This document shows positions 23,305-33,771 of a stretch of 64,000 bases of DNA, one piece after another. Origin of the DNA: Cytidiella melzeri (lineage: Eukaryota > Basidiomycota > Agaricomycetes > Polyporales > Irpicaceae). Positions within the stretch are counted from its first letter, which is position 1. Each line of letters starts with the position of its first letter. The notes under the pieces were generated by a model. The model searched no databases. It saw only the letters and a list, made by a program, of their open reading frames with translations, and was not told the DNA's origin. Made by a program: the position numbers and the translations under genes. Location: NCBI GenBank assembly GCA_022592445.1, contig JABYQR010000023.1:1-64000 (forward strand). Reading direction: 5' to 3'.

Positions 23305-24993
23305 ATGCCTCCTATCCTTCCATCGCAGCCGCTCACCATCGAGGAGCTTGACCGCCTCTTGGAATGTGGCGCCATGTCTAGGCTTTGCACCACCACTTTC
23401 GAGCAAAGTTTTATTCAAGAGTCACCTATTCTAGCTCAACTCCTTTACATCAAACGCCTCTACAGCAAACATCCTATGACGGAGGAAAGATTTAGCAGCA
23501 TGAAGAGCACAAAACCTCCTGACAGCGACGTGCATTTGAAAAAGTACATGGACGCTTTCAAATCGCTCAACCAGCAGATGGGTAGCCCTTTTGGGCCAAG
23601 TCTGGTTGACAGCTTCCTCGACCTTGGCTGTTCGCCCGGAGGTTTTTCCAATTGGCTTGTAAGCAACAACCCTCGCGCCACAGGCCTCGGAGTCACTCTC
23701 CCAAACTCAGAGGCAAGTTGGCCTATGAAGCAGAAAGGCACCCCGCTCGACAGCAGCAGGTACGAGCTGCGCTTCGCCAACATTGTCGATCTCGCCATGG
23801 ATTCAGGTATGTGGCGTGAGCGTTCTTATACGCTACTGTACATCTAATAATGACGCAGATAGCTGGGTTCTCCGACCAGAAGGCTTTGAACTAGTCCTCG
23901 CTTGCGCATTTCCTTCGTTCCAGCGAGTATCGCTTCTTCAGCGCGTTCAGCTAGTGATGAGCGAGATTCTCCTTATGCTGGTCAACATCAAGGACAACGG
24001 CAACGCAGTCGTGCTAGTCAACTCCAAGACATTTCCCTGGGTCGCAGTCGTTGTCACTCTCCTCCGTCGCTGCTTCACACTCGTCCGCGCGGGGAAAGGC
24101 CACGCGTTGCACAAAGAACGGTCTTCTTGTTATCTCGTTTGCACAGGCTTCTGTGCTTCACGGGATACCAGGGAAGAGTTCATTGCGCAAGTTAATGATT
24201 CCCTGGATACAATTCGCGACGTGCTGCAGAAGCGGCAAGCCTCAAAGCGGTTTTCCCCGGAGACTGGTACGCAGGTAGGGACAGACGATGCTGATGCGAA
24301 AGAGGATGTAGACGATTATTACTATCCAGACGGAACAACCACATCACGTCACTTGCTCCGCCTCTTCGGCAGATCTGACGAGGTCCTCCCCGACGAAGAG
24401 CTCAAGTACTTCTTGGCACTCTTCGAGCCAGTATGGAAGAGTCAATACGACAGCATACACTTTTCCTACTGCAAAGGAATCCAGGAATTAGGTGAGTGGA
24501 GCAGCATTTCTTCGTGGTACAGCGCGCATGTCTGAGATATTGATTTTTACCAGCTCGCCGAAAGGAGAAGCAAGATCAGCCCGGTGAGCTGCAGGATTGT
24601 AAACCCCAGATTCCTCGCAGCCCCGACAAATTGGGCAATCAGAGCTGGTCTCCCTATTCTTCTTCTACAATCTTCCCGACCTCCACAAGCTCCACTTATC
24701 ACCTAGACAAAGGTCGTCCTGCTGATCAGTTCAACTGGAGGCATAGACAATCGTATAAGTCTCCTTCCGGCTTCGGTTCTCAGGGAGATGGAACCTGGGC
24801 TCAGGCTACATCATTTCCGGTCTTCATCAGTCCTGCTCATCGCCACAAGCAACGTCTGAGTAACTCCTCGTCAAATTCCAGCGATTCAGGCAGCTGGCGT
24901 GCGACGACGAATTCGAGTTATGAGAGTAATGTAGACCGAACGTCGTCTGTCCTAGATACTGGGATATTTGGCAGACCAAGGCACCAGTACTGA
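23305..24993 (+). CDS. FtsJ-like (RrmJ-type) methyltransferase-domain protein
   Basis: The exons are 23305-23806, 23859-24491 and 24554-24993, giving 524 aa. The SAM-binding motif I is LDLGCSPGGFSNWL (about residues 106-120), typical of FtsJ 2'-O RNA methyltransferases. The downstream segments FANIVDLAMDS and NAVVLVNSKTF fit the later Rossmann strands and the catalytic Lys region. An acidic linker (DDADAKEDVDDYYY) separates the catalytic half from a Ser-rich, probably disordered C terminus. Such proteins in Agaricomycetes are annotated only as FtsJ-domain; the substrate is unknown and not one of the well-studied Trm7/Spb1/Mrm2 types by what I can see. ATG 23305 was preferred over the upstream in-frame 23116 because the latter would translate the CT microsatellite. 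Confidence 0.8.
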
Positions 24994-25476
24994 GGCAAGG
25001 ATCAGTCTCATCCAGTGAGTCCGCATTGCTCATCACTTGCTTGTACCGTGTTCTATGCTTATGATTTTTGTTATACTGCACGTTTTAGTATTGTCTCATA
25101 ACTTCCGCGCAATTAGTTCTATGTAATGTTGAAATGAAAGTTAGGATTCGGCTGTCCAAGTGTATGCGTCTTGTATGTACATATGATTGGTTCTCCTGAT
25201 TACCTTGGCAAGGCACCATTAGTCGCCGACTAGCGAGAAAGGCCCTCTGAAGGACGGATTGTCAGCTCACAACCGCTTGCGACTCCATAGAGAGTACCTT
25301 CGTATCTGAGACTAGGTCAGAGTAAGTATCAGCTAGTGATAGAGGCGACCCACTCAACTAGAGAACGAGTAGTGAAGGAGTACGGTCTGCTCGGCGCGTT
25401 AGCTTCCACAGTAGGCTGTCAATACATATATCAGCGACATCGTGCTTGATGGGAGAAGGTCACTGACAACTGTAAG
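24994..25476. other. Intergenic, convergent 3' ends
   Basis: This is the region between the stop of the FtsJ-like gene and the stop of the minus-strand F-box gene. No open frame or structured signal was recognised. Confidence 0.6.
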
Positions 25477-27010
25477 CTACTGTTCAAGAGGAAACAGCGC
25501 GCCCTTTGCCTTCCATTCCGGAAGCATGTTGGCAAAAACGTCGTGCAGCGCCTGGTTCGTCTTCTTCTGGTCTGCTTTGCTCCAGTCGAAGGGAGAGCTG
25601 TTGCGAGCGCCAACGTAAATGCTCCTCAGATTCGGCAGCTGTTTGAGTCCTTGACCCAGTGTTTGCCAGCTCGCGGCTTCTAGTGTCTTGAGTGGGTAGT
25701 AACCTGCGAGCGTGACCATGAATGCACAAGAAGTGATGTTGGGTGCAACCTCTGCGGCGTCGTTGATAAGGCCCCGCACGAACTGCCAGTGCCAGTCGAG
25801 TAACGGAATATCCTCATGGCTCATATGTAGCTTAAAGTTCATCGTATGAAGCGCAGAAGCATCTCGAAGGTTGTGAGAGAGGTTCAAAGCTTGGCACATG
25901 ACGCTCGCTAGTTGAGATTCGCCAGCAGTCAGCAAATCATTCTAATCCGTGACACACTCTTACCATCTTTGAGGATGTGTAACGAGTTCCGTCTTCGACA
26001 GTCCACGGTTAGTTCAGTGATGTGGTCTCGCACGTTGTGAAGCAGTTCTCCGAGAGCTATGAGAGTCTCGCGGTCTTGAGCGCAAACTTCTACTGAACGC
26101 AAAGATCGCGCTGCGGAGGTTCTGCTGATAGCTTGCATCAAAGGTGCTGCGACAGGAGAGCTGCAAAACCTCAAAGACTGAATTTCCAACGAGGGTAAGG
26201 CCCCTTCGTGCTGCATAAATGCAGTGTCTTCCGGTATGATGAATGATGGCCTTTTATCGAATCCGCAAGAGAAGTTCAAGGTTTCTATAGCTGTAAACAA
26301 GCGAAGAATGGGAAAGAATTCATGCGAAGGAAGTGGGCGTAGCGTGCTGGCATCGACGACCTTGTAGAGCCAAAGGTATCGGATGGCCTTGGCGGTCCGC
26401 ACTTCCGGCGATGATGTGGAGGAATTGCGCGACACTCTCGGAAAGTCCACAGAAATGTTGAGCATGTAGAAGTTGGATAGCATGGGCAGATGTGCTACAA
26501 GCTTCTCAAGCGAGGAGAATGAAACTTTGAGAGGTGATTTCTTGGAAATGACGGACGTAGTCCCCAGGCACAATGTGCGGATGGCATGACGCGCAGTTGC
26601 GAAGAGGGATGCGTCGAGCAGGCCACATAATGTGCGATCGTCCTTGATATGAAAAGTTCCGAAAAGGTGGAGACGACTGCCAGGAACGAATGAACGCGAT
26701 GCCAGAGAACAAGACACTAGTGAGCGAGCATCATCGTGAAGAAAGTCGACGATATAATCGAGTAGTTCTTGGGGAAGCTGCGCCGAATTTGAGCCTTGAG
26801 CTCGGATAGCAGGTGGGCTGCTGCACACCGGAAGGGGTGTGATGAACGTGAAGGTACATGTCGCCCACAGGGGTACTGGGAGACTGTGCAATGATCAGTG
26901 CGATTCGTGAAAAGCGAGGTCGCAGCTAATACAACGAACTTGACTGCCTTTCCAGACATTACCAGTGCCTTTCTCTTCGATGGAGACGGTTTGCTGCGTG
27001 TGCTAGTCAT
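25477..27010 (-). CDS. F-box protein
   Basis: The clear exons are about 26840-25964 and 25907-25477, with an intron at 25908-25963 whose phase is confirmed (…KD/ASVMCQ…). The 5' end is unsettled. ATG 27010 opens a short frame (MTSTRSKPSPSKRKAL) that needs one or two introns to reach the F-box frame. The F-box reads LPQELLDYIVDFLHDD, followed by CSLASRSFVPGSRLHLF. The remaining ~380 residues have the irregular leucine-rich pattern of Agaricomycete F-box proteins. The presumed role is as substrate receptor of an SCF ubiquitin ligase via Skp1; the target is unknown. Such genes are highly expanded in mushrooms. Confidence 0.72.
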
Positions 27011-27390
27011 GACCTTGGTCGAAAGATGAGGTCCTGAAACAAGTCGCGACGCACTGCTCGTATACGTACACGGTCGGTCACGTATACAGTATCGATGTGA
27101 TGGTGTGACTCTGTCACGAGGATTGTGGCCGGGTCTGTGTGGCTCGCAGCGTACAGCGCAAGGCCTGTCTTGCTATCTACTTCTTCAATTGTGTGTTACC
27201 GTCGCGGCAAGGCCAGAAATGCGGGCGATGCTTGCTGAGATGTACGGTGGCAGAGGACCACTGACTCCTGTGTGACTGTGACTCCCCTCTCTGGACTACC
27301 CAGAGTCGTCCACTGCCACTACCACAGTAACCACAACGTGCATGGACGACCATTTCCTTTTCGCTTCATAGCCTCTTTTTGTAACGGATA
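27011..27390. other. Divergent intergenic region (shared promoter)
   Basis: It lies between the 5' ends of the F-box gene (minus) and the NYN gene (plus). No clear TATA box or motif was recognised. Confidence 0.5.
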
Positions 27391-29225
27391 ATGTCAAGAA
27401 CCATCTCAGATTCTACTCTTTCGCCTCCGCCGTTCAGTCCTTTCTCAACCTATTCGACTACAAGTGGTGCCACCTCTGACGGTGCGTGGTTCGGTCAACG
27501 ACCACCAGATTAGATTACATGCTTACATGTCGACAGACGCACCCGACCTCGGTGCTTTCACGACCGTATTTCGTGCTTTGAATACCTATCAGCCTCCCAG
27601 AGCTGTCAATGACAGCGTAACACAGCTCGATAGTGACGAGTCTGCGCGAACACCCACATCCTCCTTTCTACTTTCCGACTATGACTCGGAGGCGCCTGTC
27701 AACACCACCGTTTGGGCACATCGCAACATTGCAGATTACCTTGACGAGACCGATGACAATCCTGAACCTGCATCTCCTACAGAAGATGGAGAACAGCCTT
27801 CGCTAGGGCTGCTAGGCGCTTTGGACTTCCTGGCCGCTGAACGCCTTAAATTCGCTGCGCAACTTCCCCCTGCTGGATCCATTGCCCGAGAGCACAGTTC
27901 CAATGCTACCTCGGACGATACATGGATACATGCCGTCGTTCAGCCACGACGTAAACGTCGAAGAAAGATGAACCGTTCCAACTCAGTACAGGTTCGCCGA
28001 CCCGCCGCAGGCGATGGATCAGCGGATGCTACCGGAGAAGTGGATACCACCAACGATGAGGAGGAGGGTGAAGAAGACTCGACGGACTCGTCTGATATTC
28101 GCGAGCCTCCGCGCTATTATGAATCTACCCCTCCATCCCCTCCCGTCAATGCTACCAGAGCTGGCCGAGAGCAGCGTAAAGAAAAAGAGCAGGAGAACCG
28201 CCTCACGATGCATCCCAGTCACTCCACTCCTTCTCTTCGTCTTACCGCCTCGATTCCCATCGATCCGCGCGTTTTGCAGTTACGCAACCTAGCTCACAAA
28301 CTACGTATGCTTTTCCCTAAAGACGCAGCATCCTTAGCTGCTGTACTTTCAGATGACCAACCTGGCTCGGACGACTTTGTTGACCCACGAGGGCCAGTGC
28401 CGCATTCTAAGGACACCCTAGTCCACGTTTTCCTCGACCAGTGAGCAATTTATCAACTAACATGCGAAATACAAACTGACAGTATAATGCAGCTCCAATA
28501 TACTCATTGGCTTTTTCAAGTACCAACAGCGGCACATGCGTCGCAAGCCGAAGCAAATGTCTCACGCCGCGTTGGCTCTCATTCTGGAACGAGGGCGGCC
28601 TGTTACTCGACGGGTGCTGGCTACATCGTCGCCGCTGTATCAGCCGGTCGATGTTGCGGAACACCTGGGTTACGAGGTGCACATTTTGCAACGAGTGCCT
28701 GATGCCGGTGATAATACCGACAGACAGTACTCGTCCAGTAGCCCAGACCGATCGCAGCAGGTGCAAAGCAAACGCAGGTCTGCCGCTCCGCCATTCATCC
28801 GCGGACACTCTCGAGGAGTGTCTCTTGGTAGCGGTAACGGCTCCGTTTCCAGTACTTCTCTCAAAAAGGGGACTTCTCCCGTCTCAGATTCCAATATTCC
28901 AAGCAATGCCAACAGTCGAACGCGGATGCGAGAGCAATGTGTGGATGAGCTTCTCCAGCTGAAGCTTCACCAAGCTCTCGCAAGCACGGACGAGGTGCCA
29001 GCTAACGCTACTATTGTTTTGGCGACTGGAGATGGCAACGTGGGTCAATTCAACGAAGAGGGCTTCTTGGGCTGCGTGAAGCTCGCGCTGAAGAAAGGTT
29101 GGAAGGTAGAGCTGTATTCCTGGGAGAACGGGCTCAGTAAGATGTGGAAGCGCGAGTTTGGGACGAACAAACGATTCGAGATTCATATGCTGGACCGCTT
29201 CGCCGTTGACCTGCTGGAGCTATAG
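27391..29225 (+). CDS. NYN-domain (PIN-like nuclease fold) protein
   Basis: The exons are 27391-27481, 27537-28440 and 28493-29225, giving 575 aa. The first ~325 residues are acidic/Ser-rich and disordered, with basic patches (PRRKRRRKMNR). The domain starts VHVFLDHSNILIGFF, where the first Asp is the usual NYN metal ligand. It ends IVLATGDGNVGQFNEEGF…LKKGWKVELYSWE, matching the second acidic motif and the terminal strand. About 120 Ser-rich residues are inserted between these halves. The NYN family are Mg-dependent RNases or RNA-binding relatives (LabA, MARF1, yeast relatives). RNA processing is the likely role but the substrate is unknown. Confidence 0.8.
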
Positions 29226-29874
29226 GCTTTCGATACTATCTGGATATCTTCACAAGACATGCACCGGATTTCTCACATGCGCAACAAACATTACTCGGAA
29301 GGACGACATGAGTCACGGCCGCATACATCCCAATCCTATCGTTTAAGGCCCGCAATGGTTACTTTGTTTTTGTATCTTCAGTAAACTGTATAACTCGATA
29401 TTTAGAACGCGTGACGCCTGGCTTATGTAGCAGGCTTCATTTTCTCTGCACCTTGTTGTACAACTATAATCCCATTTGTAAATTAACCACCCACACTCAG
29501 CACCTTGCTATTACGAGCTGTAATATGTTTACATCCCGACTTGACCAAAGAGTTATCTACCGCTGCTTGTCTAACTGACAACACCGATCTCGGACACCCC
29601 AGCGTGAGTAGCCAGGCGGCAGCTGTCTTTTAAGAAGATCTGAGGCATCGTGTGTCGTTATCTGAATGTACATGGATGGAGCTGTGTATTTATGGCAGCG
29701 TGTAGCGCGGTAGCACATATGACTGGCTGCGGAGGCTGGCAAAGTGTCGGGATTGCCTTATATGGAAAAGCGTCGGCCGGCCCTGGGCGTACCGTGGTCA
29801 TATGGGGTAAATCCGGGGGCCCTTCTTCGGCATCCTGGCATCGACGCGCGCTATTGGCTCCATCCGAATCTTAC
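29226..29874. other. Intergenic; probable original upstream region of the Atg27-like gene
   Basis: It runs from the stop of the NYN gene to the left end of the Ngaro element. TATATGG and TATTTATGG patches occur near 29690-29765. Before the retrotransposon inserted, this lay directly upstream of the Atg27-like start. Confidence 0.55.
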
Positions 29875-30033
29875 TGTACAATCTGGACGAGGCGAGGTAC
29901 GAGCCAAGCCCAGAACAGGGTCTATGGGAGACGCGCAGGGCGGGCGTCTGAGGAAAGCGGTCGCTTTTCCTCCGACGGCCACGTCCCTCGCCAGCGGGCT
30001 GTTCGCTCTCTGGATCCAGCTCTGTCTTTTGCA
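29875..30033 (+). repeat. Split direct repeat A1
   Basis: Begins TGTACAATCTGGACGAGG and ends CTGTCTTTTGCA; same as 35350-35508. Confidence 0.9.
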
Positions 30034-30062
30034 TCTCTGCTTTCTCTATTTCAGACGCGCGC

Positions 30063-31127
30063 ATGGCAGATCAAGTCAATCCGCATCTACAGGTCCGCCC
30101 AAACTACCGTGGGGACCCCGCTCTCCAGGCCATCATCGCTCAGTTGGCGAATGAGGAGCGAACAGCAGACCAGGTCATCCAGGACCTCGAGCAGGAATGG
30201 GATCAGAGGCACAACGAGGCCGTCGCTCTATGGGACGCTGCGCATCCCGGGGACCAAGGTAATCAACAGCCGAACCCGCTGCCACCGGCGGGAGGCCCAA
30301 ATCAGCCTCCAGCAGCACCTCCGCCAGATCCGCCGCTCGAAGACGAGCCAAACCCTCATCCGGGCGAAGACGACAGTGTCGGCTCACAGACGAGGAAATC
30401 TTCACCCGCTCCAGCCACGGACGAGGAGGACGGCGGTCTAAGCGTCAAGATAGGAAAGATGGTGGTAGGCAAATCGAAAGGCAAGATGTTGATGTTTGAG
30501 CCAAGCCCCAAAGCCTTGAAGGACTTGCGAAACCTCCATTTCGTGTACCTGCACCATTTCCTGGATACAAAACGCAAGGAGGCTTTCGAGAATCGAGCTT
30601 CGGGCATTGGGCGCTCGTTCACGCTGTCCGCTGATGGCTCTTCCTTCACCGCCGCACCGGACGACACAGCAGCGTACTCCAAATCCGTGCTCCGTGATGA
30701 TCAGCTAACCTGGGACGACTTCGTTGCCGCGCAGAAACCCCTTCTGATGTCAATGCACCGCTGCAAGTACCCGCTCTCAGTGACAACGAGCCTGGCAGAG
30801 TTCTTCGGTTACCTCAACGGGTCGGACATCCAGCGCGAACCGTCAGGCAGGAAGGCCATACAGCTGTACGAAGCGCTGCATAGACAGCAATGGCACGAAG
30901 AAATGCAAAAGAAGGAATTCTTCGACATCCGCATAGTCGACGACGCCGACATCGAGAAGATTCGGACAAGGCTGGAGGACGACGCACGTAACGCTAAGTC
31001 AGTCTTGTTTGTTCCACCCGCCAGCGCAACACGTCTGACCAGTTCTTGTTTCCTCTCACCCTCGCTAACCCACATCCATCCACTTCGATCCACGTGGGAC
31101 GCGTTCAACCACGCATTGCGTTTGTAA
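30063..31127 (+). CDS. Gag-like protein of the Ngaro element, main part
   Basis: The open frame is 354 aa from ATG 30063, just after A1. It has a Pro/Asp-rich region (about residues 70-115) and then a conserved-looking α-helical block (KALKDLRNLHFVYLHHFLD…WDDFVAAQKPLLMSMHRCKY…QQWHEEMQKKEFFDIRIVDD). The last ~45 residues (after about DDARNAK) look non-coding. An intron or lesion probably starts near 30985. The same frame reopens downstream with a zinc knuckle (31578-31820). Confidence 0.7.
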   Translation: MADQVNPHLQVRPNYRGDPALQAIIAQLANEERTADQVIQDLEQEWDQRHNEAVALWDAAHPGDQGNQQPNPLPPAGGPNQPPAAPPPDPPLEDEPNPHPGEDDSVGSQTRKSSPAPATDEEDGGLSVKIGKMVVGKSKGKMLMFEPSPKALKDLRNLHFVYLHHFLDTKRKEAFENRASGIGRSFTLSADGSSFTAAPDDTAAYSKSVLRDDQLTWDDFVAAQKPLLMSMHRCKYPLSVTTSLAEFFGYLNGSDIQREPSGRKAIQLYEALHRQQWHEEMQKKEFFDIRIVDDADIEKIRTRLEDDARNAKSVLFVPPASATRLTSSCFLSPSLTHIHPLRSTWDAFNHALRL

Positions 31128-31189
31128 AAATCTCGTTGCCGGGATCACGCGCGTTTCTTCGATGCTGGCATTATTATCGTTCTCTGCCC

Positions 31190-31313
31190 TCCGTTGTGCG
31201 CGTATCAACGCACTGGGCCTCTCTTCGTCTATGTGCGTAACGACGCGCTGCTTCGCCCTCCGCTGTGCGTAACGATGCACTGGGTCGCTCTCCGCTGTGT
31301 ACAAACGTACTGG
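31190..31313 (+). repeat. Degenerate tandem repeats in the gag gap
   Basis: About four imperfect copies of a 30-40 bp unit containing TGCGTAACGA…GCACTGGG…CTCCGCTGTG. They fall in the non-coding interruption of gag. Confidence 0.6.
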
Positions 31314-31506
31314 GCCACACCTATCCATCCGCGATAACCTGCTGCCGCGTTAAAAAACCTTCGAACGCGCTCGAGCAGAATCGACGAACTGCTGCGCCTG
31401 TACACGAATCCGAGCGCAGGGGCGAGACCCAACCAGCTGAGAAAGCGGGCACGCTCACCAAGCGGCGATTATTCGACTCCCAAGCTCAGAGCTGTCTCGG
31501 GCGCTG

Positions 31507-33771
31507 ATGGATCGCCGCGGAAGAGTCGAGTTGGTCGTCACGCTCCGGCAAAAGGTCCGCTTTTCTGCATCCTTTGTTTGTCCACCCATACCGATGTCCT
31601 CAGCTGTAATGCCAAGGTACGACACGACGGAGCACCCACTCGATGCGAGCGAAACAACGCAGGCCACCTCGTCGTCCGCGCCACGGGTCGAGTCATGTGC
31701 ACCGACTTCCAACGGAACGGTTGGTGCCCCCGATCCGGAGCAACCCACGTTCACGAGTGCTCGGGCTGTGGAGACGCAGAGCATGGCGCCCGCAACTGTC
31801 CTCTCGTCCAGAAGAAGTAAAGCGTTCACCCCATTCATCCCTCTGGAGTGGCACACCGCCCTGGAGGAAGCAAAACTCCTCTCTCGTTATCATACCGTCG
31901 TTACGGGTTTAATCTCAGGCTTCCGTGCTGGTATCCCTATCATTCGTGTTACTTATACTCCTCACAATTCGCCATCTATTGTATCTCACCTCGCAGACTT
32001 TAATGCTATAATTGAACGTGAATTCGAAAAGCAACGATACGTGGGTCCATTTTCTCGGAAAGAGTTGGAAAGCATACTCGGTCCATTCCAAACCTCCCCT
32101 CTATCCCTCGTGCCTAAACCGAACAAGGCGAATGTTTTTCGCCTTGTCCAGAACTACTCGTTTCCCCACACCCCGCAAGGGGCCATACGGTCTATTAATT
32201 CTTACATCGATTCTGATGACTACCCATGTACTTGGGGCACTTTCAACGCGTTCTCGCTGATGCTAAGCCAACTTCCTCCGGGCTCGCAAGCCGCAGTCAG
32301 AGATGTTGCAGAAGCCTACCGCACCATTCCTCTGCACCACTCGCAGTGGCCAGGTTCAGTCATTCGCCTCCCGGGAGACGACCGCTTCGCAGTGGACACA
32401 TCGGCATGCTTCGGTGAGGCAGCCAATTGCGGAGTATTTGGCTTGGTCGCCGACGCGGGGATAGACATCATGCGGTCGAAAGGAATTGGGCCAATCGCAA
32501 AGTGGGTCGACGACCATGTGTTCATACGAATTCAACGACGATTTCTTGATCAATACAACCGATCCCGAACGGAATGGAAGCAGCGAATTGAAAGAGCGGG
32601 AGGCCAGCACCAAAGCGGAGGGAGACTGTGGTACGGAGGAGACGTGCTACCAGGAGGTCGAATTGAGGAATTTGTGGAAGACATGGCCTTCCCACTGCAG
32701 GACCTTTCGCAGCGCTCAGCTCGACACTCTGACGACGCGAACTTCACGTACAACCTCAGCGACATCGACCATGTATCGAACCGTCTCGGATTCCCCTGGG
32801 AGGCATCCAAAGACATCAACTTCAGCCCCGTATTCCCTTTCACCGGTTTCTTATGGGATCTGAACAATGGTGTTGTTTCACTCACAGAAAACAAGCGATC
32901 TAAGTACCACGTCGCGGTAACAGAATGGCTAGCCAGGCCAACGCACACGCTAGAACAAGTGCAGAAGCTCTACGGAAAGCTTTTGCACGCCTGCGCAATC
33001 CTGCCAGAGGGCCGCGCTTACCTCACACATCTAGAGAAGATGCTCGGCGTCTTCCGAAACGAACCATTCAAACCGCGACACGCGCCGAAAGGAACCTCCG
33101 TGGATTTAGCGTGGTGGTCGTCTCAACTCTCATCGCTGTCCTCCATCCAACGCAAGATTCCAGGACCTGTCGTCATACTATCCTTAGATGCGTTCTCCGA
33201 CGCAAGTTCCGGAGTGGGAATCGGCATTGTGGTCAACGGCTTTTGGAGAGCCTGGAAATTCCGACCCGGATGGCAGTCAGACGGGAGGGGCATCGGGTGG
33301 GCAGAAGCGGTGGGTTTCGAACTCCTGATATACGCTGTAATGCGTACGCCTCAGTCGCACAACCACTTACGCGTATACGGAGACAACCAGGGGGTTATCG
33401 AAGGCTGGCGGAACGGGCGAAGTCGAAGCACGCCGGTCAACTCCGTTTTTAAACGGATTCATGCCTTCCTTCGAGACAAACCCGCAACAGTCTACGCGCA
33501 GTACATCCGAAGTGCAAGCAACCCAGCAGATGGACCTTCCCGAGGCATTTACCCTCCTGCACACCTTCGCCTTCCGCCAGTTCATCTCCCTGCCAGCCTC
33601 GACCTCCTCATCTACGACGCATCAGACGAGGCGAGCGCCTCCCTCCGCCACGACTTCTCCGCGCGAACACAACGGTTCGCGCCAGCCGACAGCGTTCAAA
33701 AAGCGGCAGCCCTCCAAGAGCAAGTCGCCGAGTTCAACGCCATACGCCACGGCAGTCAGCAGGGTCCGTGA
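31507..33771 (+). CDS. Reverse transcriptase-RNase H of the Ngaro element
   Basis: The frame is 754 codons; the true start is uncertain, since the first ~100 residues overlap gag in another phase and may not be translated as such. RT motifs run from YVGPFSRKELESIL through SPLSLVPKPNKANVFRLVQN and AAVRDVAEAYRTIPL to the catalytic box, KWVDDHVFIRI. The DIRS/Ngaro version usually has a (Y/W)VDD box. RNase H follows with its acidic residues in LSLDAFSDAS, GWAEAVGFELL, VYGDNQGVIEG and SNPADGPSRG. The enzyme copies the element's RNA and removes the RNA strand. The frame is intact, so the element is potentially active. Confidence 0.88.
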   Translation: MDRRGRVELVVTLRQKVRFSASFVCPPIPMSSAVMPRYDTTEHPLDASETTQATSSSAPRVESCAPTSNGTVGAPDPEQPTFTSARAVETQSMAPATVLSSRRSKAFTPFIPLEWHTALEEAKLLSRYHTVVTGLISGFRAGIPIIRVTYTPHNSPSIVSHLADFNAIIEREFEKQRYVGPFSRKELESILGPFQTSPLSLVPKPNKANVFRLVQNYSFPHTPQGAIRSINSYIDSDDYPCTWGTFNAFSLMLSQLPPGSQAAVRDVAEAYRTIPLHHSQWPGSVIRLPGDDRFAVDTSACFGEAANCGVFGLVADAGIDIMRSKGIGPIAKWVDDHVFIRIQRRFLDQYNRSRTEWKQRIERAGGQHQSGGRLWYGGDVLPGGRIEEFVEDMAFPLQDLSQRSARHSDDANFTYNLSDIDHVSNRLGFPWEASKDINFSPVFPFTGFLWDLNNGVVSLTENKRSKYHVAVTEWLARPTHTLEQVQKLYGKLLHACAILPEGRAYLTHLEKMLGVFRNEPFKPRHAPKGTSVDLAWWSSQLSSLSSIQRKIPGPVVILSLDAFSDASSGVGIGIVVNGFWRAWKFRPGWQSDGRGIGWAEAVGFELLIYAVMRTPQSHNHLRVYGDNQGVIEGWRNGRSRSTPVNSVFKRIHAFLRDKPATVYAQYIRSASNPADGPSRGIYPPAHLRLPPVHLPASLDLLIYDASDEASASLRHDFSARTQRFAPADSVQKAAALQEQVAEFNAIRHGSQQGP
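31578..31820 (+). CDS. Gag C-terminal zinc-knuckle region of the Ngaro element
   Basis: It is in the same frame as the main gag segment. The motif CSGCGDAEHGARNC is a CX2CX4HX4C knuckle. It is preceded by a second Cys/His cluster (MCTDFQRNGWCP…THVHEC). This part probably joins the upstream gag by splicing out about 0.5 kb that includes a degenerate tandem repeat. The exon start near 31608 (after CCTCAG) is a guess. It overlaps the first codons of the RT frame in another phase. Confidence 0.55.
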   Translation: MSTHTDVLSCNAKVRHDGAPTRCERNNAGHLVVRATGRVMCTDFQRNGWCPRSGATHVHECSGCGDAEHGARNCPLVQKK

